Shown piece by piece: positions 1 to 10,770 of a DNA stretch of 64,000 nucleotides. Below the pieces are notes generated by a model. That model was given only the letters and a program-made list of their open reading frames with translations. It was not told the origin of the DNA and did no database searches. Source of the DNA: Microvelia longipes (taxonomy: Eukaryota > Arthropoda > Insecta > Hemiptera > Veliidae); contig JACMZG010001911.1 in assembly GCA_018340805.1 (NCBI GenBank), positions 36,435,214 to 36,499,213 of the forward strand. The letters are read 5' to 3'. The position numbers and the translations under genes were made by a program. The first letter of the stretch is position 1, and each line of letters begins with the position of its first letter.

Positions 1-149
1 ACATCTCTATGACAGGCGCGAAGCGCGCCCGAAAACGGATTTTTCTCGTCTGCTCACTATTACATTGAATCCAACGCCGAAAACCGCATCCTTCTAGCTG
101 TCATAGTTTCCGAGAAAAAGGTCTTGTCCTTCTTAGCTGGACCACCCTG

Positions 150-657
150 TATAGAAGGAGCACTACTGATAACACGAAAGCCGGTTCACTGGTGCACCTA
201 AGTAATGCTGCCACCCTAACAATAAACAATTTTCTAAAAAAAAGTTGGCAATACTTCCGGTTGCTGAATTATTATGTTCAATTATTAATTAATGATTGAT
301 TATTCATAAAATACTAATATAAATATCGGTGCATTACAATATTTAAAGCATTCTAAATTGTAGTTTAACGTATTTATTAAAATGATATATAATAAGTAGT
401 CCTCGTCAACTAAATGTAGATTCTTGTATTCCGCCACCCTTTTGCCATCTAAGACCAGTTTTATTAAATACTCAGCAGGTGTTTTATGTTATTATATTTG
501 TTCTTTACGATCTTTCTTCATTAATAGATATTTATGACAAATATTTAAAATAATGTTTTGTTGTCAGGTTGGCAGCATTACTTAGTTGCACCATTCAACC
601 GGCTTTCGTGTTATCAGTGGAATTACATTGTGTTTACGGCCCTGTGCTCCTTCTATA
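150..657. mobile_element. MITE-like element with long, asymmetric terminal inverted repeats
   Basis: The outermost 14 bp (TATAGAAGGAGCAC, 150-163) recur inverted at 644-657. A second block at 168-214 recurs inverted at 571-616 with few mismatches. On the right the two blocks are separated by 27 bp and on the left by only 4 bp, so the left terminus appears to have lost about 24 bp. The interior is AT-rich with no coding potential. The ends begin with TA, which would fit a TA target duplication (Tc1/mariner-like), but TA cannot be told apart from the repeat itself. No transposase is present, so this is non-autonomous. Assignment to a superfamily is not possible from this copy alone. Confidence 0.75.
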
Positions 658-1070
658 TATAGCATTATTCTAAGTTTTAATATAACATCTTAATTTTCAT
701 TTGGTCTCTTAAGCGCCCAAACACATAACTTATAGAGTACTAGAGTTTTTTAAATTGTTAATTGAACTTAAATGAAGCCCAACCAATAAGTACGTAACCA
801 GTGTTAAAAACAACAGCACATAGCTAAGAAACTTCACTCTTCGGTAAAGATGTCGAAATAGAGGTCATTTGTAAAATGACCTCTATTTTTTTAAAAATCA
901 AAATGTAAAACAAATACTTGTAGCATGTAAAGATATAATGCTAGTTTTTATGTGTTTTAAGTCTAATTTGAAACATCTAAAAACATTTTTAGCCAGCTCA
1001 GTTCTCGAGGTATCGAAATACGGTCATTGGGCCCGTAGCTTCTACGCGGCTTATTTTTATATGTTGGGCC

Positions 1071-1072
<2 letters not shown>
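658..1072. other. AT-rich stretch with one perfect hairpin
   Basis: No gene seen. The only structure is a perfect 15-bp inverted repeat (856-870 paired with 874-888, 3-nt loop) followed by a T run. It looks like a rho-independent terminator, but in this genomic setting it is more likely a small inverted duplication. Confidence 0.6.

Positions 1073-1145
<73 letters not shown>
1073..1145. repeat. (TA)n microsatellite
   Basis: About 36 uninterrupted TA units. The tyrosine/isoleucine-rich ORFs crossing it on both strands are translation artefacts of this tract. Confidence 0.95.
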
Positions 1146-1148
<3 letters not shown>

Positions 1149-2099
1149 CTGCTTATTTTCGTAATTCGATTAGCTCGAGTATATTTAGTAGCTTGATTTT
1201 GTATAGAATTCATTTCAAGTGCTTTTATTTGGCACTCATAAATTTTCTCTCTAGATAACCATGTTGACTCTTTCTACTCTTCATATTATGTTATAAATTT
1301 AATAATTATAAAACCTTATCATTCTGAAGAGGTATTACGCTGATAAGTTTGCCAATCTTTCCCAAACTGTTCTCATGATTTTCCATTTATGTATGACATG
1401 AAGTATCATCATCGCGCGCTGCTTCATAAATAACCAAAAAAAAATCAAATCAAATCAAAGAATAAATTATTACAAAATCCTATCTCCTTAATAATAAATA
1501 AACATATCAAATTTGTGAATAGTTATAGCTATATTTTATGTGTTGTTTCAGATTATCGTATACAATTTTATTCTTATTTAGGAAAAACTGTTTAGTAATT
1601 CTTGTTATATAGTTTATAATAGAATATATAGTTTATATAAAATATTTTATAATGTCATATTATATAAATTTGATAAACGTTTAAATTGTTAAGTTTGGAA
1701 TGGATAAAAGTTGAATTTTTCATCAGTTTTTAATTGTAATTTGCGTTAACGCTTGACATACATAACATATATTATGTGATTTTGTCTGTAATATAAATAT
1801 TAGCTATGTTAGTTATATTTATTATGTTATTACATCACTGTTATCAAATATTTAATATTGATAAGAGATTTTTTTACTATATTTGTCCGTATGTTGTGTT
1901 AGAGGTGATAACATAAAAATATTATCAATTTTTAATTATATATAATTGAAATATTTGTATTTTGATTAATAATTTAACATTTTGATGTCTTCATCAGGAT
2001 TTAATGGTCGTGATTAACCTTCCTTATAGTTAAATAATTATTATCAAGGAGTTTAAGGTCAAATATGAGTGGATTTATTTGATTTTATTTTTACTTTTT
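1146..2099. other. AT-rich, no gene seen
   Basis: Very AT-rich sequence without a sustained open frame on either strand. An A run followed by a short CAAAT repeat (1435-1459) could be the tail of a lost retroposon, but nothing upstream supports that. Confidence 0.5.
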
Positions 2100-2400
2100 G
2101 TCATTTATATCATATGTATATTGAAAAAGTATTGTGTTTTTAAAAAAATCTGACACCGAGATTTTTCCTGAATCATCTTTTTTAAGACCTCCTGAATAGT
2201 TTTTAAGTTAAGTTTTAATAAGTTTGGATAAGTTGTCTGGCTGTATGTGTGTGTGTTTTGGTTATCATCGTAGATCCAAGTGTGTTTGTGCTGAAAAGAT
2301 AAAACTTATTACAAAAATCAATCTTAAGGTCTTGTTGTGCTGTATGTAAAATATTTTTTATGACGTCATTGACCATCCTGGTTCGGATTGATTTCGGTCA
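2100..2400 (+). repeat. Family A interspersed repeat, 5' portion
   Basis: Matches the 5' third of the other copies: the GAAAAAGTATTGTGTTT start, the CTCCTGA block, the TGTGTGTG...TATCATCGTAG block and TGACGTCA at 2361-2368. It stops there and meets an inverted copy head to head, so the pair forms a large imperfect palindrome centred near 2390. Confidence 0.8.
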
Positions 2401-2404
2401 ATTT

Positions 2405-2680
2405 TGCGAGTTAATGACGTCATAAAAATATTTTCCGAATAGCACAACTACAGCGGTAGATTAGTTTTTGTAACTGTTACACTAGAAGCTACGATGATAA
2501 CTGACATACACATACACACATGTACTCATAAAGACACGCAACTGACACGCTCTTTGTAAAAAACACTCAGGAGGTCTTAAAAACACGTGAAAGGGATAAT
2601 TCCGGTTTCTAATTTGTTTACAAACACAATATTTTTCGTATATACCTTCGATATAAATGAGGCAAAGTAAAAAATACTGG
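2405..2680 (-). repeat. Family A interspersed repeat, 5' portion, inverted
   Basis: Reverse complement of the same 5' third, starting at TGACGTCA (2415-2422) and running outward to the family's 5' end. It includes the conserved block for GTGCTATTCGG and the ACAATACTTTTC-type terminal segment. The 75-codon minus-strand ORF here is a by-product of the repeat. Confidence 0.8.
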
Positions 2681-2689
2681 TTACAGGGT

Positions 2690-3080
2690 ACCTCAGAACT
2701 TTTCTTCACTCTGTAGGATTAATTTTGGTCCTCACCACTTCAGACTCCCTTCGCTCTTCCTCAAAGAGCTGTTGTAAAACTGTTGTAAAAACAACAGGTT
2801 TATTTCCAGCGGTCACCTAGCCAGGTACTGACCTCACTTGACGCTGCTTAGTAATCCAAAAAAAAAACTGTATATTTTTTTTGTTTTTTAAAAAATAATT
2901 TATCAGTTATCCAACAAGTTATATTGTTGATTTAAAACTTGGTATACTTATTTATTGCATAATACAGATACATTGGTACCAAATTTACAATATTTTAATA
3001 AATTTTCAGATAAAAAATAATATGCATTTGGAAAACGTAACTATATTAATTTTTGTTTCCATATTTATAAAGGGGTATTT
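2690..3080 (-). repeat. Family A repeat, 3' portion with 5S-like module
   Basis: Inverted copy beginning with the family 3' end (reverse complement of CCGAGGTACCCTGTA-like text). It then has a degenerate AGCGAAG-type section and a 5S-like block at 2808-2858 where AGCGGTCACC and GCTGCTTA are visible. The upstream part is degraded and AT-rich. It may be part of the same insertion as the preceding inverted fragment or a separate one. Confidence 0.65.
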
Positions 3081-3235
3081 TAGGTGACATTAATAAGACG
3101 TCCTGCTAATCTTATTAGGTATAAAAAAGAATAAAAATGTTAAAAAAATGTCCTAAGAATAAATAATTGCTTTACCCTGCACTGACACTTTAATCGATTT
3201 CAATTATCTACCCTTTTTAGAGCATAAGAAATTAC

Positions 3236-3300
3236 AAATTCTGGCACTGAGGTCCGCGAGCCGGGTGAATTTCCTTTTAGTGCTATGCATAAATTAAAAC
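3236..3300 (+). repeat. tRNA-like SINE fragment (family D)
   Basis: Short match to the head of the units at 16.2-16.9 kb: CTGGC, GGTCCGCGAG, CGGGTGAATTTCC and TTTTAG in the same order and spacing. The 3' part is missing. The fragment lies against an inverted family A copy. Confidence 0.55.
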
Positions 3301-3339
3301 ACTCTGACAAATATGCCAATTTTCATGTCATTAAAAATC

Positions 3340-3600
3340 AGAACATGGTATTGGAACTTATGCTTACCACATTGGATTCGCTACGCTCATCCTCGCTGCT
3401 TCGGGCTCACTTCGCTCGTCCTCAGAATATACAAATAGCCAAATTTATACTGACTAACGTCTTCAGACTCGCTACGCTCGTCCTCCGATTGTAAATACAT
3501 CCGTTTCATTCTTAGCGGTCACCCATACAGCATTAACCATGCTCAAAGTTGCTTAACTTTTTTGATCGAACAAAAATCATGGATATACTTAATGTTTTTA
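3340..3600 (-). repeat. Family A repeat, 3' portion with 5S-like module
   Basis: Inverted 3' end. Two tandem GCTACGCTC/CTTCGCTCGTCC blocks (3375-3425, 3465-3485) are followed by the 5S-like block (3511-3560), in which AGCGGTCACCCATACAGCA and TTGCTTAACTT are clear. Continues into the Q-rich linker of the family, then fades. Confidence 0.85.
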
Positions 3601-3734
3601 AACGAAATTCTTAATAACTTGTTTAGTTTTGTATCGAATGTCTTGTATACATTATGTTAAGAAATTGTAAAAATTCTAAAAATAATCCTATTGAGTTTAA
3701 ATACCTTTTTCAACGAATGTTTTTGCAATCAAAA

Positions 3735-3870
3735 ACGTTTTACAGTACACATTTGGTGATTTGTAAATTCTGAGGACAAGCGAAGCGATTCCAAAGTAGG
3801 GAGATGAGCATCGCAAATCCGATGTGATGAGGAAACGTTCCGAGGTACCCCTTAAACGATTTTGTGTAAA
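3735..3870 (+). repeat. Family A repeat, extreme 3' tail
   Basis: Carries TTTGGTGATTTGTAAATTC, GAGGACAAGCGAAGCG, AGTAGGGAG and CCGATGTGATGAGGAAA, then the terminal TTCCGAGGTACCCC. Only the last 130 bp of the family are present, in the orientation opposite to its neighbour at 3340-3600. Confidence 0.85.
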
Positions 3871-4673
3871 CTGATTTGGATAAATTACAAAAATCAAGTC
3901 ATATGATCCTAATTATATTTCATGTAATATCAAACGTATTATGTCGTGTAATAGCTCTGAGCTAACTCTTATAAATAAATATCATTTTTAATAATTGTAT
4001 ATAATAAGTATTTTAATAATGATTGGGATTAGGATTATCCTCCTATTCAGGATAACATTTGTATCAGTATAATCAAACGAGTCACAAACCCTGTATCTCT
4101 ACTTGCCAGACCTCTTAACATATCTCCTTAAGATGATATATCGACAATAATAATTCAGATACAATAATTACTTAAATAATCATAAATTAAAAAGGAATAT
4201 GACAATTATAGTGACTGTTTTCTATTATAATTTAACCATAGGAAATAAAAACATAATAGCTGTCGACGTCGTCTAATCGATTTGTAATTTAGTAACTAGT
4301 CGCCTGAACGAGGCAGATCTATTATTTTCTCTTGAGGAATATTGTGTTTTTACAAGCAAGACGGTTTTATTGTTCAAACATTTAGAATTACGTAACTTAG
4401 AATTCCCTTTGTAAATTTCTATCTCATGAATTATGGTAAGCAACTCCAGAGATAAAAATCCTTCTATTAGGTAGTCGAAATAATGCTTCATGTTTTAATA
4501 AATTGAATGAAAATTACTGAAGATTCTTAACTATTTTTAATTAAGGTCAATAAACTATTTCTTTTTTAAAAGTGAAATACTTAACACTCAAATATGAACT
4601 CTTAGATACCTAGATCAATTTCCTTGATAAAGCAAGTACTCTCATTATCATATTATAGGGTTTCGATTAGGTT
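3871..4673. other. AT-rich, no gene seen
   Basis: No repeat or coding signal that I can support. A 72-codon minus-strand ORF (4273-4491) has no recognisable domain and is flanked by stop-rich sequence. Confidence 0.5.
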
Positions 4674-4675
4674 AT

Positions 4676-4752
<77 letters not shown>

Positions 4753-4754
4753 AT
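4674..4754. repeat. (TA)n microsatellite, interrupted
   Basis: TA dinucleotides broken by AA and TT slips, so the tract is a set of short palindromes. Confidence 0.95.
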
Positions 4755-5797
4755 TTTTCCGTCGAGATACGATTATTTTATTACGTTTTGACAATCATTT
4801 TAATCGGATTTGTTTTGGAAAGGTAAGTAAAACTTTCCGCTTATCATCAAATTCTTTCTCTCTTGGAATCTAAGTAATAAATTGTTATGACAACAAGTAT
4901 TGTTTATTAAATCACCTTTTTTACTTTAAAATTTGAATATTCAAATTAAACAAAAACTTTAATAAAATCCGGCGTCAAATTAAGATTTAATATTCTCTCT
5001 CGGAAAAAAATGATTTGGAGTATTTCAAATCAATTATTACTTTTATTATTCTTCTTTAATTGGTTATTATTCATATTTTTTTCCTTCTCTTTATTTCAGA
5101 AAAACCATTATAAACAATTAATGATTTTGAAATTCTTCCGGAGAATAAAAAGTTAAAATTAATTGTCAAGTTGAAAACAGACAATGATTGAATCAATAAT
5201 GTCTCTTCTATTCAATTATCTTTAGCTATAAAATAAAATTGGACAATTATGATTAGTTAAGATTTAATAAGAATTGGGTGAATTAAATTCTTTTGATTGG
5301 TTGACAATAATTAAAAAAATACCATTGCTTGTTTGTATACAAAGATATAATATGAGCGCAGAAGTAGAAAATTGTATTGAACTAGGGAAAGAATCAAGTA
5401 TTTTGGAACTATAAAATCAATAATGTCGAAATAACTACAAAATCGAAGTATTCTTAACAATATCGGATTTGCTACGATTGTCACTACTCTGGAATCTACT
5501 TGGAATAATCTCCAAATTTATACTGCAATATATCTTTAGAATCTTATATATCTATATAATCTTATATATCTTGCTACTTGATAGACTATAATAATATCCA
5601 AATTTATACTGCAAAACGTATGTGCAGTATAAATTTGCAGCTCCTACATAGTAGCCGTGTGTCGTACTATATATGTGTATAACCTACTTACCTCGGACAG
5701 TAAGTTGGCCTTTAAATTTAATATAGTGTGTTCTTGCAATTATTTAAGTTCTTACCATAGATGTGCAGTTTGTTTTTAGCGTATAATTTGTGATGGA
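4755..5797. other. AT-rich, one perfect 14-bp hairpin
   Basis: No gene seen. AAATTTATACTGCA (5600-5613) pairs perfectly with its complement at 5623-5636. The same words (CAGTATAAATTTGG) occur in the tail of family A, so this is probably a remnant of two inverted family A ends. Confidence 0.5.
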
Positions 5798-6092
5798 GGT
5801 CTTTATCGAATACCTGACATCTATGAGGCTCGGAAATACAGGATTAATTCCCTTTCGCAGGAGATTCGCTATTTTTTATCCCCATCGACGTCACTTTGTT
5901 ATATTGTAAATCGGCTTTATAGAAATATACTTAAATAAAGTATCTTTATTTAAGATACTTGCATATTATTAATTTAATGGTCCTACTTAATTTTGCCTTA
6001 ACTCAAATTTATTTTAGTCTAAAGGTCCTTATCGAATACCTGACATCTATGAGGCTCGGAAATACAGGATTAACTTCCCTTTCGCAGGAGAG
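5798..6092 (+). repeat. 67-bp direct duplication
   Basis: The segment 5798-5864 is repeated almost identically at 6024-6092 (one extra base in the second copy). Both contain ATACCTGACATCTATGAGG and CCCTTTCGCAGGAGA. The 160 bp between them are AT-rich. The near identity suggests a recent duplication. The copies could also be ends of a small element, but there is no target duplication. Confidence 0.85.
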
Positions 6093-7412
6093 CATTGTAA
6101 GCATTTACACCCGCCCTTGTATAAAAATCCTGGGTTAAGGCCCATCGGGATCCCTTCCGAAGCCCTTATAGGCTTTCTTCCAGCTCCTAAGTTCCACCCT
6201 GGGACCAGAGCTTCTTTTTATGTTAATTTTCATCTGTTGTGTGTTGACTAAATTTCACCTGTATAGGTTGACTGAAGTCTTAATTCTTAGACTGTTATTA
6301 TTCTTTCATTTATCTTGGAATCGTGTCTTTAATAAAAATTCATATTAATGTTAATTTAATGAAGCCCTACTAATGACTTGTAAGGCTTTATTTAAAATTG
6401 CAATACTATGTAATACCGACTTTGCTACAAAACAGGTCAATAACCGATACCAGACGGTATTATGAATCTAATAAATACCTTGGTATAAGAGTTGCCAACT
6501 CTCCAGGCTTATTATTTACTTTATTTTTACATTAAGTCTTAGAACTTGATAAATTAATAGATAATTAGGTTGTCTTTTAAGATGAAATAGTCATTTTTAC
6601 TTTTCCTTGTCTACAACCATAGGTATATTTTGGGAAAGTAATGTGTTTATCCTAAGGTCTTAGAACACTTAGATTTCATCATATTAATTAATTTCACGCA
6701 ATGTTATGTCGTTCTTAGTGGTTTTCATCAAGTCATGCTTTCCTTCTGTCTGTTTTACATATAATTCCTGCTTTGTTCAGGCTTGAAAGTTGAAACTTGA
6801 CACGAAAGTCAGAATTAATGTCCAGTTGTGTTGTCGGAAAGAAATATTTTTTATGCAAAGTTAACCTATTTTGCGGAGGCAGTAAAAAATTAAAAATATC
6901 GTAAAAATTAGACCGATCGTGTTATTGAAGGTAAATGTATTTCTCTAAGTGACAAATAAATAAAACACATATTTTTAATATCGGCTGTCATTTAAAAATG
7001 TTGACTTATGAATTTATAAACTTTGACGGCCACACTTTTGACTGTTTTGACGTATAGCATAAATGTAGACCTCATATGAAACGTGAAGAGTAAATGAAAA
7101 CAATTAATGTTTATATAGCTTTTGGTTTAAAATTTATCAGCGAAAATATATGATTTATATTTATTACATTTATTAGAATATATATTGAATAAACATACTC
7201 GTATATTGCGTATAATACTAAATTTATTATTTATTGAAAATGTATATTTATTGCAGTATAATATACTTAATATTCTAAAGGTTGTTTAACTCTGTCCATT
7301 ATTTAAACAAAATGATTTTTGAATCTAAGTGTACATTTAAGTAAATTATATTCATTATTTTTAGGTAACATGGTAAACATTACTCCTACTACAATTAATA
7401 ATTCAAAAAACC
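6093..7412. other. No gene seen
   Basis: A slightly GC-richer patch (6100-6220) follows the duplication, then AT-rich sequence with frequent stops on both strands. Nothing recognised. Confidence 0.5.
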
Positions 7413-8010
7413 AAGTCCGGTAGCTCAGTGGTAGAGCGCTCGCTTTTCGACCTGTAGATCGAAGTTTCAAATCCAGCCGGGGTTATCCCTTGTACCGAAC
7501 AATCGGGAGGTCTTGAATTCAAGGCCGGCCAACCCAGCCAGTGTTTTACGTGGTTTCCTTGGCTACTAATACGCAAATGCGGGGTTGGATCTAGTTTCAT
7601 CTGAGACAAGTCTGAATCCATGTTTCCGTTGTCTCCATCTCACGAAAAGTTAATGTTCTGCGGGCTGGGGGAGATGAAGGTCGGAAAGATATACTGAGCC
7701 TTTGTATGTCCGAAAATTTAGTCAGTGAAAGTGATGGCGGCGACACGAATAAAGTAAGTGATTAGGAATAGATAGAGTCTGGTTGGGCTTGATGAACTGG
7801 ACACAATGTGAACTAGTCGCCGGCACTAGCCAGAGCAGTGAGTATGGATAAAGTCTGGTTGGGCTAGATGAACTAGACACCCTGTGAACTGGTCATATGC
7901 GCCACCATGTACAGAGGGTGTGCTTCATTGATGATTGGATGGGTACAAACTCAGGGGTTAATTAGTTGAGTGAGATTTGAGTGAGGGGAAACGCCAAAAT
8001 GACCCTACGA
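7413..8010 (+). mobile_element. tRNA-headed SINE-like element
   Basis: The head (7414-7483) looks like a tRNA: TAGCTCAGTGGTAGAGCG is a near-perfect RNA polymerase III A box with a pairing D arm, and GTTTCAAATCC at 7464-7474 is a B box at normal spacing. The anticodon and T stems do not pair well, so it is not a working tRNA. The body, up to about 8010, is far richer in G+C than its surroundings and holds a 76-bp tandem duplication (TCTGGTTGGGCT near 7778 and again near 7853). It ends in an A-rich tract. About 600 bp is long for a SINE, so it may be a composite. No coding capacity is seen. Confidence 0.7.
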
Positions 8011-8880
8011 GTTTAAGCGCAAAAAATATAATACAAAAATATACACAAATATCTCATTTGATAAATAAATAATTCACGTACAAAGTAAATAAAAAAAAAT
8101 AGGGAGAGAAATAAAGATATAATAATAATGTCTTAGTCCATTAGTAGAAGAGTGTATAAAAACTCACTCGTTTCTGGTTTATATAAATATTTATCAGTTA
8201 GTTAACACAAGAACAATACTAACAAAGCCACCCACAACCTATTATTTCAACTCCGCTTTAAAAACGCTTCAAATTTTACTATGCACAATATTATTTAAGG
8301 ATTCAATCCTCACTTAATTATTGAAAAAAATTAATTAAACAGTAATTGTTAAAGTTATTACATAGTTCGTAATAAAATATTAATTATTTTTCTCAATTAT
8401 AAGTTATTATGTAACATATGTTTTAAGATTTTTTTTAAAGTAGAGGTTTTATGTTTAAACCCTTTTGTTTAATTTCTCGAATCATTAGACCCTATAACAA
8501 TTCAAATAAATAACTTAATATAAACTTTTTAAAATACTTCTTTTTTATTTGTATTTATTTAAATAGAGATTATACTGTGTCACAAAAAATAGTGGAATAA
8601 TGTGGTAAAATGAGGGAGGGAGAATTAATGCTTTTTTATTTAAATGGTTTCATTTGTTACTATTGTTTTATTGCTTTAATTTACTAAGGAAAAGAATTTA
8701 GACGGACTAAATTTGGTTTTAAGCTTATTTTTTTAAGTGGTGATACAAGTAGTGTAATTTAGGAGAAACAATTTTTAACTGGGTTCAACTAATTTTTATT
8801 TTTCCTTATTTATACTGTAGGTATTTAAGAAAAGTATTGTGATTGCTTTAACTTCCTCTTACTTCAGGAAAAATGTTTGT
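8011..8880. other. AT-rich, no gene seen
   Basis: Long A and T runs, stop codons in all frames, no repeat recognised. Confidence 0.5.
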
Positions 8881-9110
8881 TCTATTAATTAATTAATTAA
8901 TTAATAATAATAATAATAAATCTTTATTTGCTTAAAACATAAGTTTTCAACAAAGAAGTCTTAAAAATGAGATTAACAATACATTTTTATTTTTAAACAG
9001 AAGATTCAGTACATTCATTTTATAATAAAAAGCAAAATAAAACAGACTGGAAGAATAGAGAAAAGAAAATTTACTCTTTTCGCCGTCGTCACATTATGCG
9101 AGCCTTTATT
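8881..9110 (-). repeat. Possible 3' end of a retroposon with (ATT)n tail
   Basis: On the minus strand the segment ends GCAAATAAAGATTTATTATT followed by short ATT and TTAA repeats, which is the style of non-LTR retrotransposon 3' ends. No ORF2 sequence is visible next to it, so the call rests on the tail alone. Confidence 0.3.
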
Positions 9111-9734
9111 TAAAGAAAAATTGAAAAATGATGTTCTATTAATTATTCTTATTATGAATATTATTATGTTCCTGTTAATTTTACGTAAAAGCTGTAAAAA
9201 ATAGTTTAAATGTGTTCTATTTGTTTTCTGAAAAGCAAATATATCAATCTGTTAGAGTGCTGCAATCTAGTACTGGGAAAGAGAACTATCCTTCTATGGG
9301 TTTCACGTTCTGTACGTTACAGACTCCTTTACTATGATTTCATTTAATTTCCAATGCATCGATTCAATTAGTTAAAAGTAATATCGTAAGAAAAAAATTA
9401 TATAAAAATTAAACGTTAGCGAAAGGCACTGAAACCATGCCTTAAATTACAATTATAGATTAATTACTAATTAACTCGCGTTAATCTAATAGACCGCTGT
9501 GGCAGGTGTTATGTAGGACGCGCTTTTAACATTTTTATTTTCTTTTAACAAATTTCTTTAATTGATGCAACATTATTAAGGTCATTTTCTTGGCTTAAAC
9601 TTTAAAAAATGTTAAATATTGTATATCTCTTTGAAATTAATTAAACTATTAAAACAACTAAAACTGTTAAACACAGATAGTCCAGAAGCCGTACCTGAAA
9701 AAATGTGTCTCATTTTGTACTACTTAAAACAATT
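9111..9734. other. No gene seen
   Basis: AT-rich sequence without a supported feature. Confidence 0.5.
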
Positions 9735-9935
9735 TTTTTTTTAAAATTATACCTTAAATTATGAAGAAAAATCATAGTCTGCCTATCCAGAGTGGCGTAT
9801 TAATTGCGTGATTGCGCATGCTCAAAATTTTAAAAAATCTTACAAAGTTAAGTTTTTTTTTTTACAAAAATTAAGTAGTTCCCTGTGGGTCGCGTGCAAA
9901 AAAGAACATTTCTTAAAAGCTGCAGTAAAATGTTT
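9735..9935 (+). repeat. Family C interspersed repeat, copy 1
   Basis: Aligns with 44085-44265: TTATGAAGAAAAA.CATAGT, GCCTATCCAGA, ATGCTCAAAA, then AGT.GTTCCCTGT, GTCG.GTGC and AAAGAACATTT in the same order. The divergence is considerable. Neither copy encodes anything recognisable, so the type of element is unknown. Confidence 0.7.
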
Positions 9936-10162
9936 AAACAAACAATGTTTTTATTGTTATCGTTTTATTCTTATACGTGCATTTTTTTAAAGGCAATGTA
10001 TAGGCTTACAAGTTGCGTAAATATGAAGCTATCAGATAACGTTAGCTATCACATAAGTTTTAACGTATGTGTAAAAAGTGGAAGCTCTGGATTTTGTCTG
10101 ACATTGTTTTCTATTACATTAACATTCTACATTAACTGAGTTAATGTATATGTGTGTGGTAT

Positions 10163-10249
10163 GTATATATATATATATATATATAGTTATATATATATAT
10201 ATAGTATATATATATAATATATATAATATATATATATATATATATTATA
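10163..10249. repeat. (TA)n microsatellite, interrupted
   Basis: TA tract with AG and AA interruptions. Confidence 0.95.
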
Positions 10250-10454
10250 CTACACTACTCATACTTTTTCATGCAATTTTAAGTATCGCAATAATAAAAT
10301 TAAATTTTCGTAAATAAGTTAAATATTAAACGGCTAAGGAATTTTGACTACTACTATATGTAGTACGCTATTAAGCTGTGTTTCGTACTATAACACTGTG
10401 GATGTCAATGTTTGAAAATTCAAGTGTCAATATTTTTACAATAGGTACCAATAC

Positions 10455-10695
10455 CGAAATAAAATTTTGTGGACCGATTCCCCATTGTATAGATTTAAGT
10501 GTGTCAAAATTTAACTTGGTAGGTCAATTATTTGATTGTTTACGATATTTTATCACTCAGCTAATAGAATTCCAAACTACCACAATAACATTTTGTGGAC
10601 CGATTCACCATTTCAGATTTACGTGTATGGCAAATTTTAACTTGGGTGATCAATTACTTGATTTTACTCGATGTTTTATGACTCAGCTAAATAGA
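10455..10695 (+). repeat. 126-bp tandem duplication
   Basis: Two diverged units, aligned on ATTTTGTGGACCGATTC (about 10464 and 10590) and ending in ACTCAGCTAA. Because 126 is a multiple of three, a 130-codon ORF (10378-10770) reads through both as two 42-residue repeats starting I-x-F-C-G-P-I. The two units differ mostly at amino-acid-changing positions and are joined by small compensating indels. I therefore take the ORF as accidental. Confidence 0.75.
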
Positions 10696-10770
10696 ACATA
10701 CGGTCTAAATTGTTTTATCTTCCGTGCAGCATTTCTAGTCCTTATGTATTATTTTCGTACCAAGGTTTAA

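Noticed and set aside
7414..7483. Candidate functional tRNA gene
   Set aside because: The anticodon and T stems do not pair, and the sequence continues as a repeat body, so it is the head of a SINE-like element.
10378..10770. 130-codon ORF with two 42-residue repeats, the second-longest ATG-started ORF
   Set aside because: It arises from a 126-bp tandem duplication. Differences between the units alter most amino acids and include compensating indels, so there is no sign of selection on a protein.
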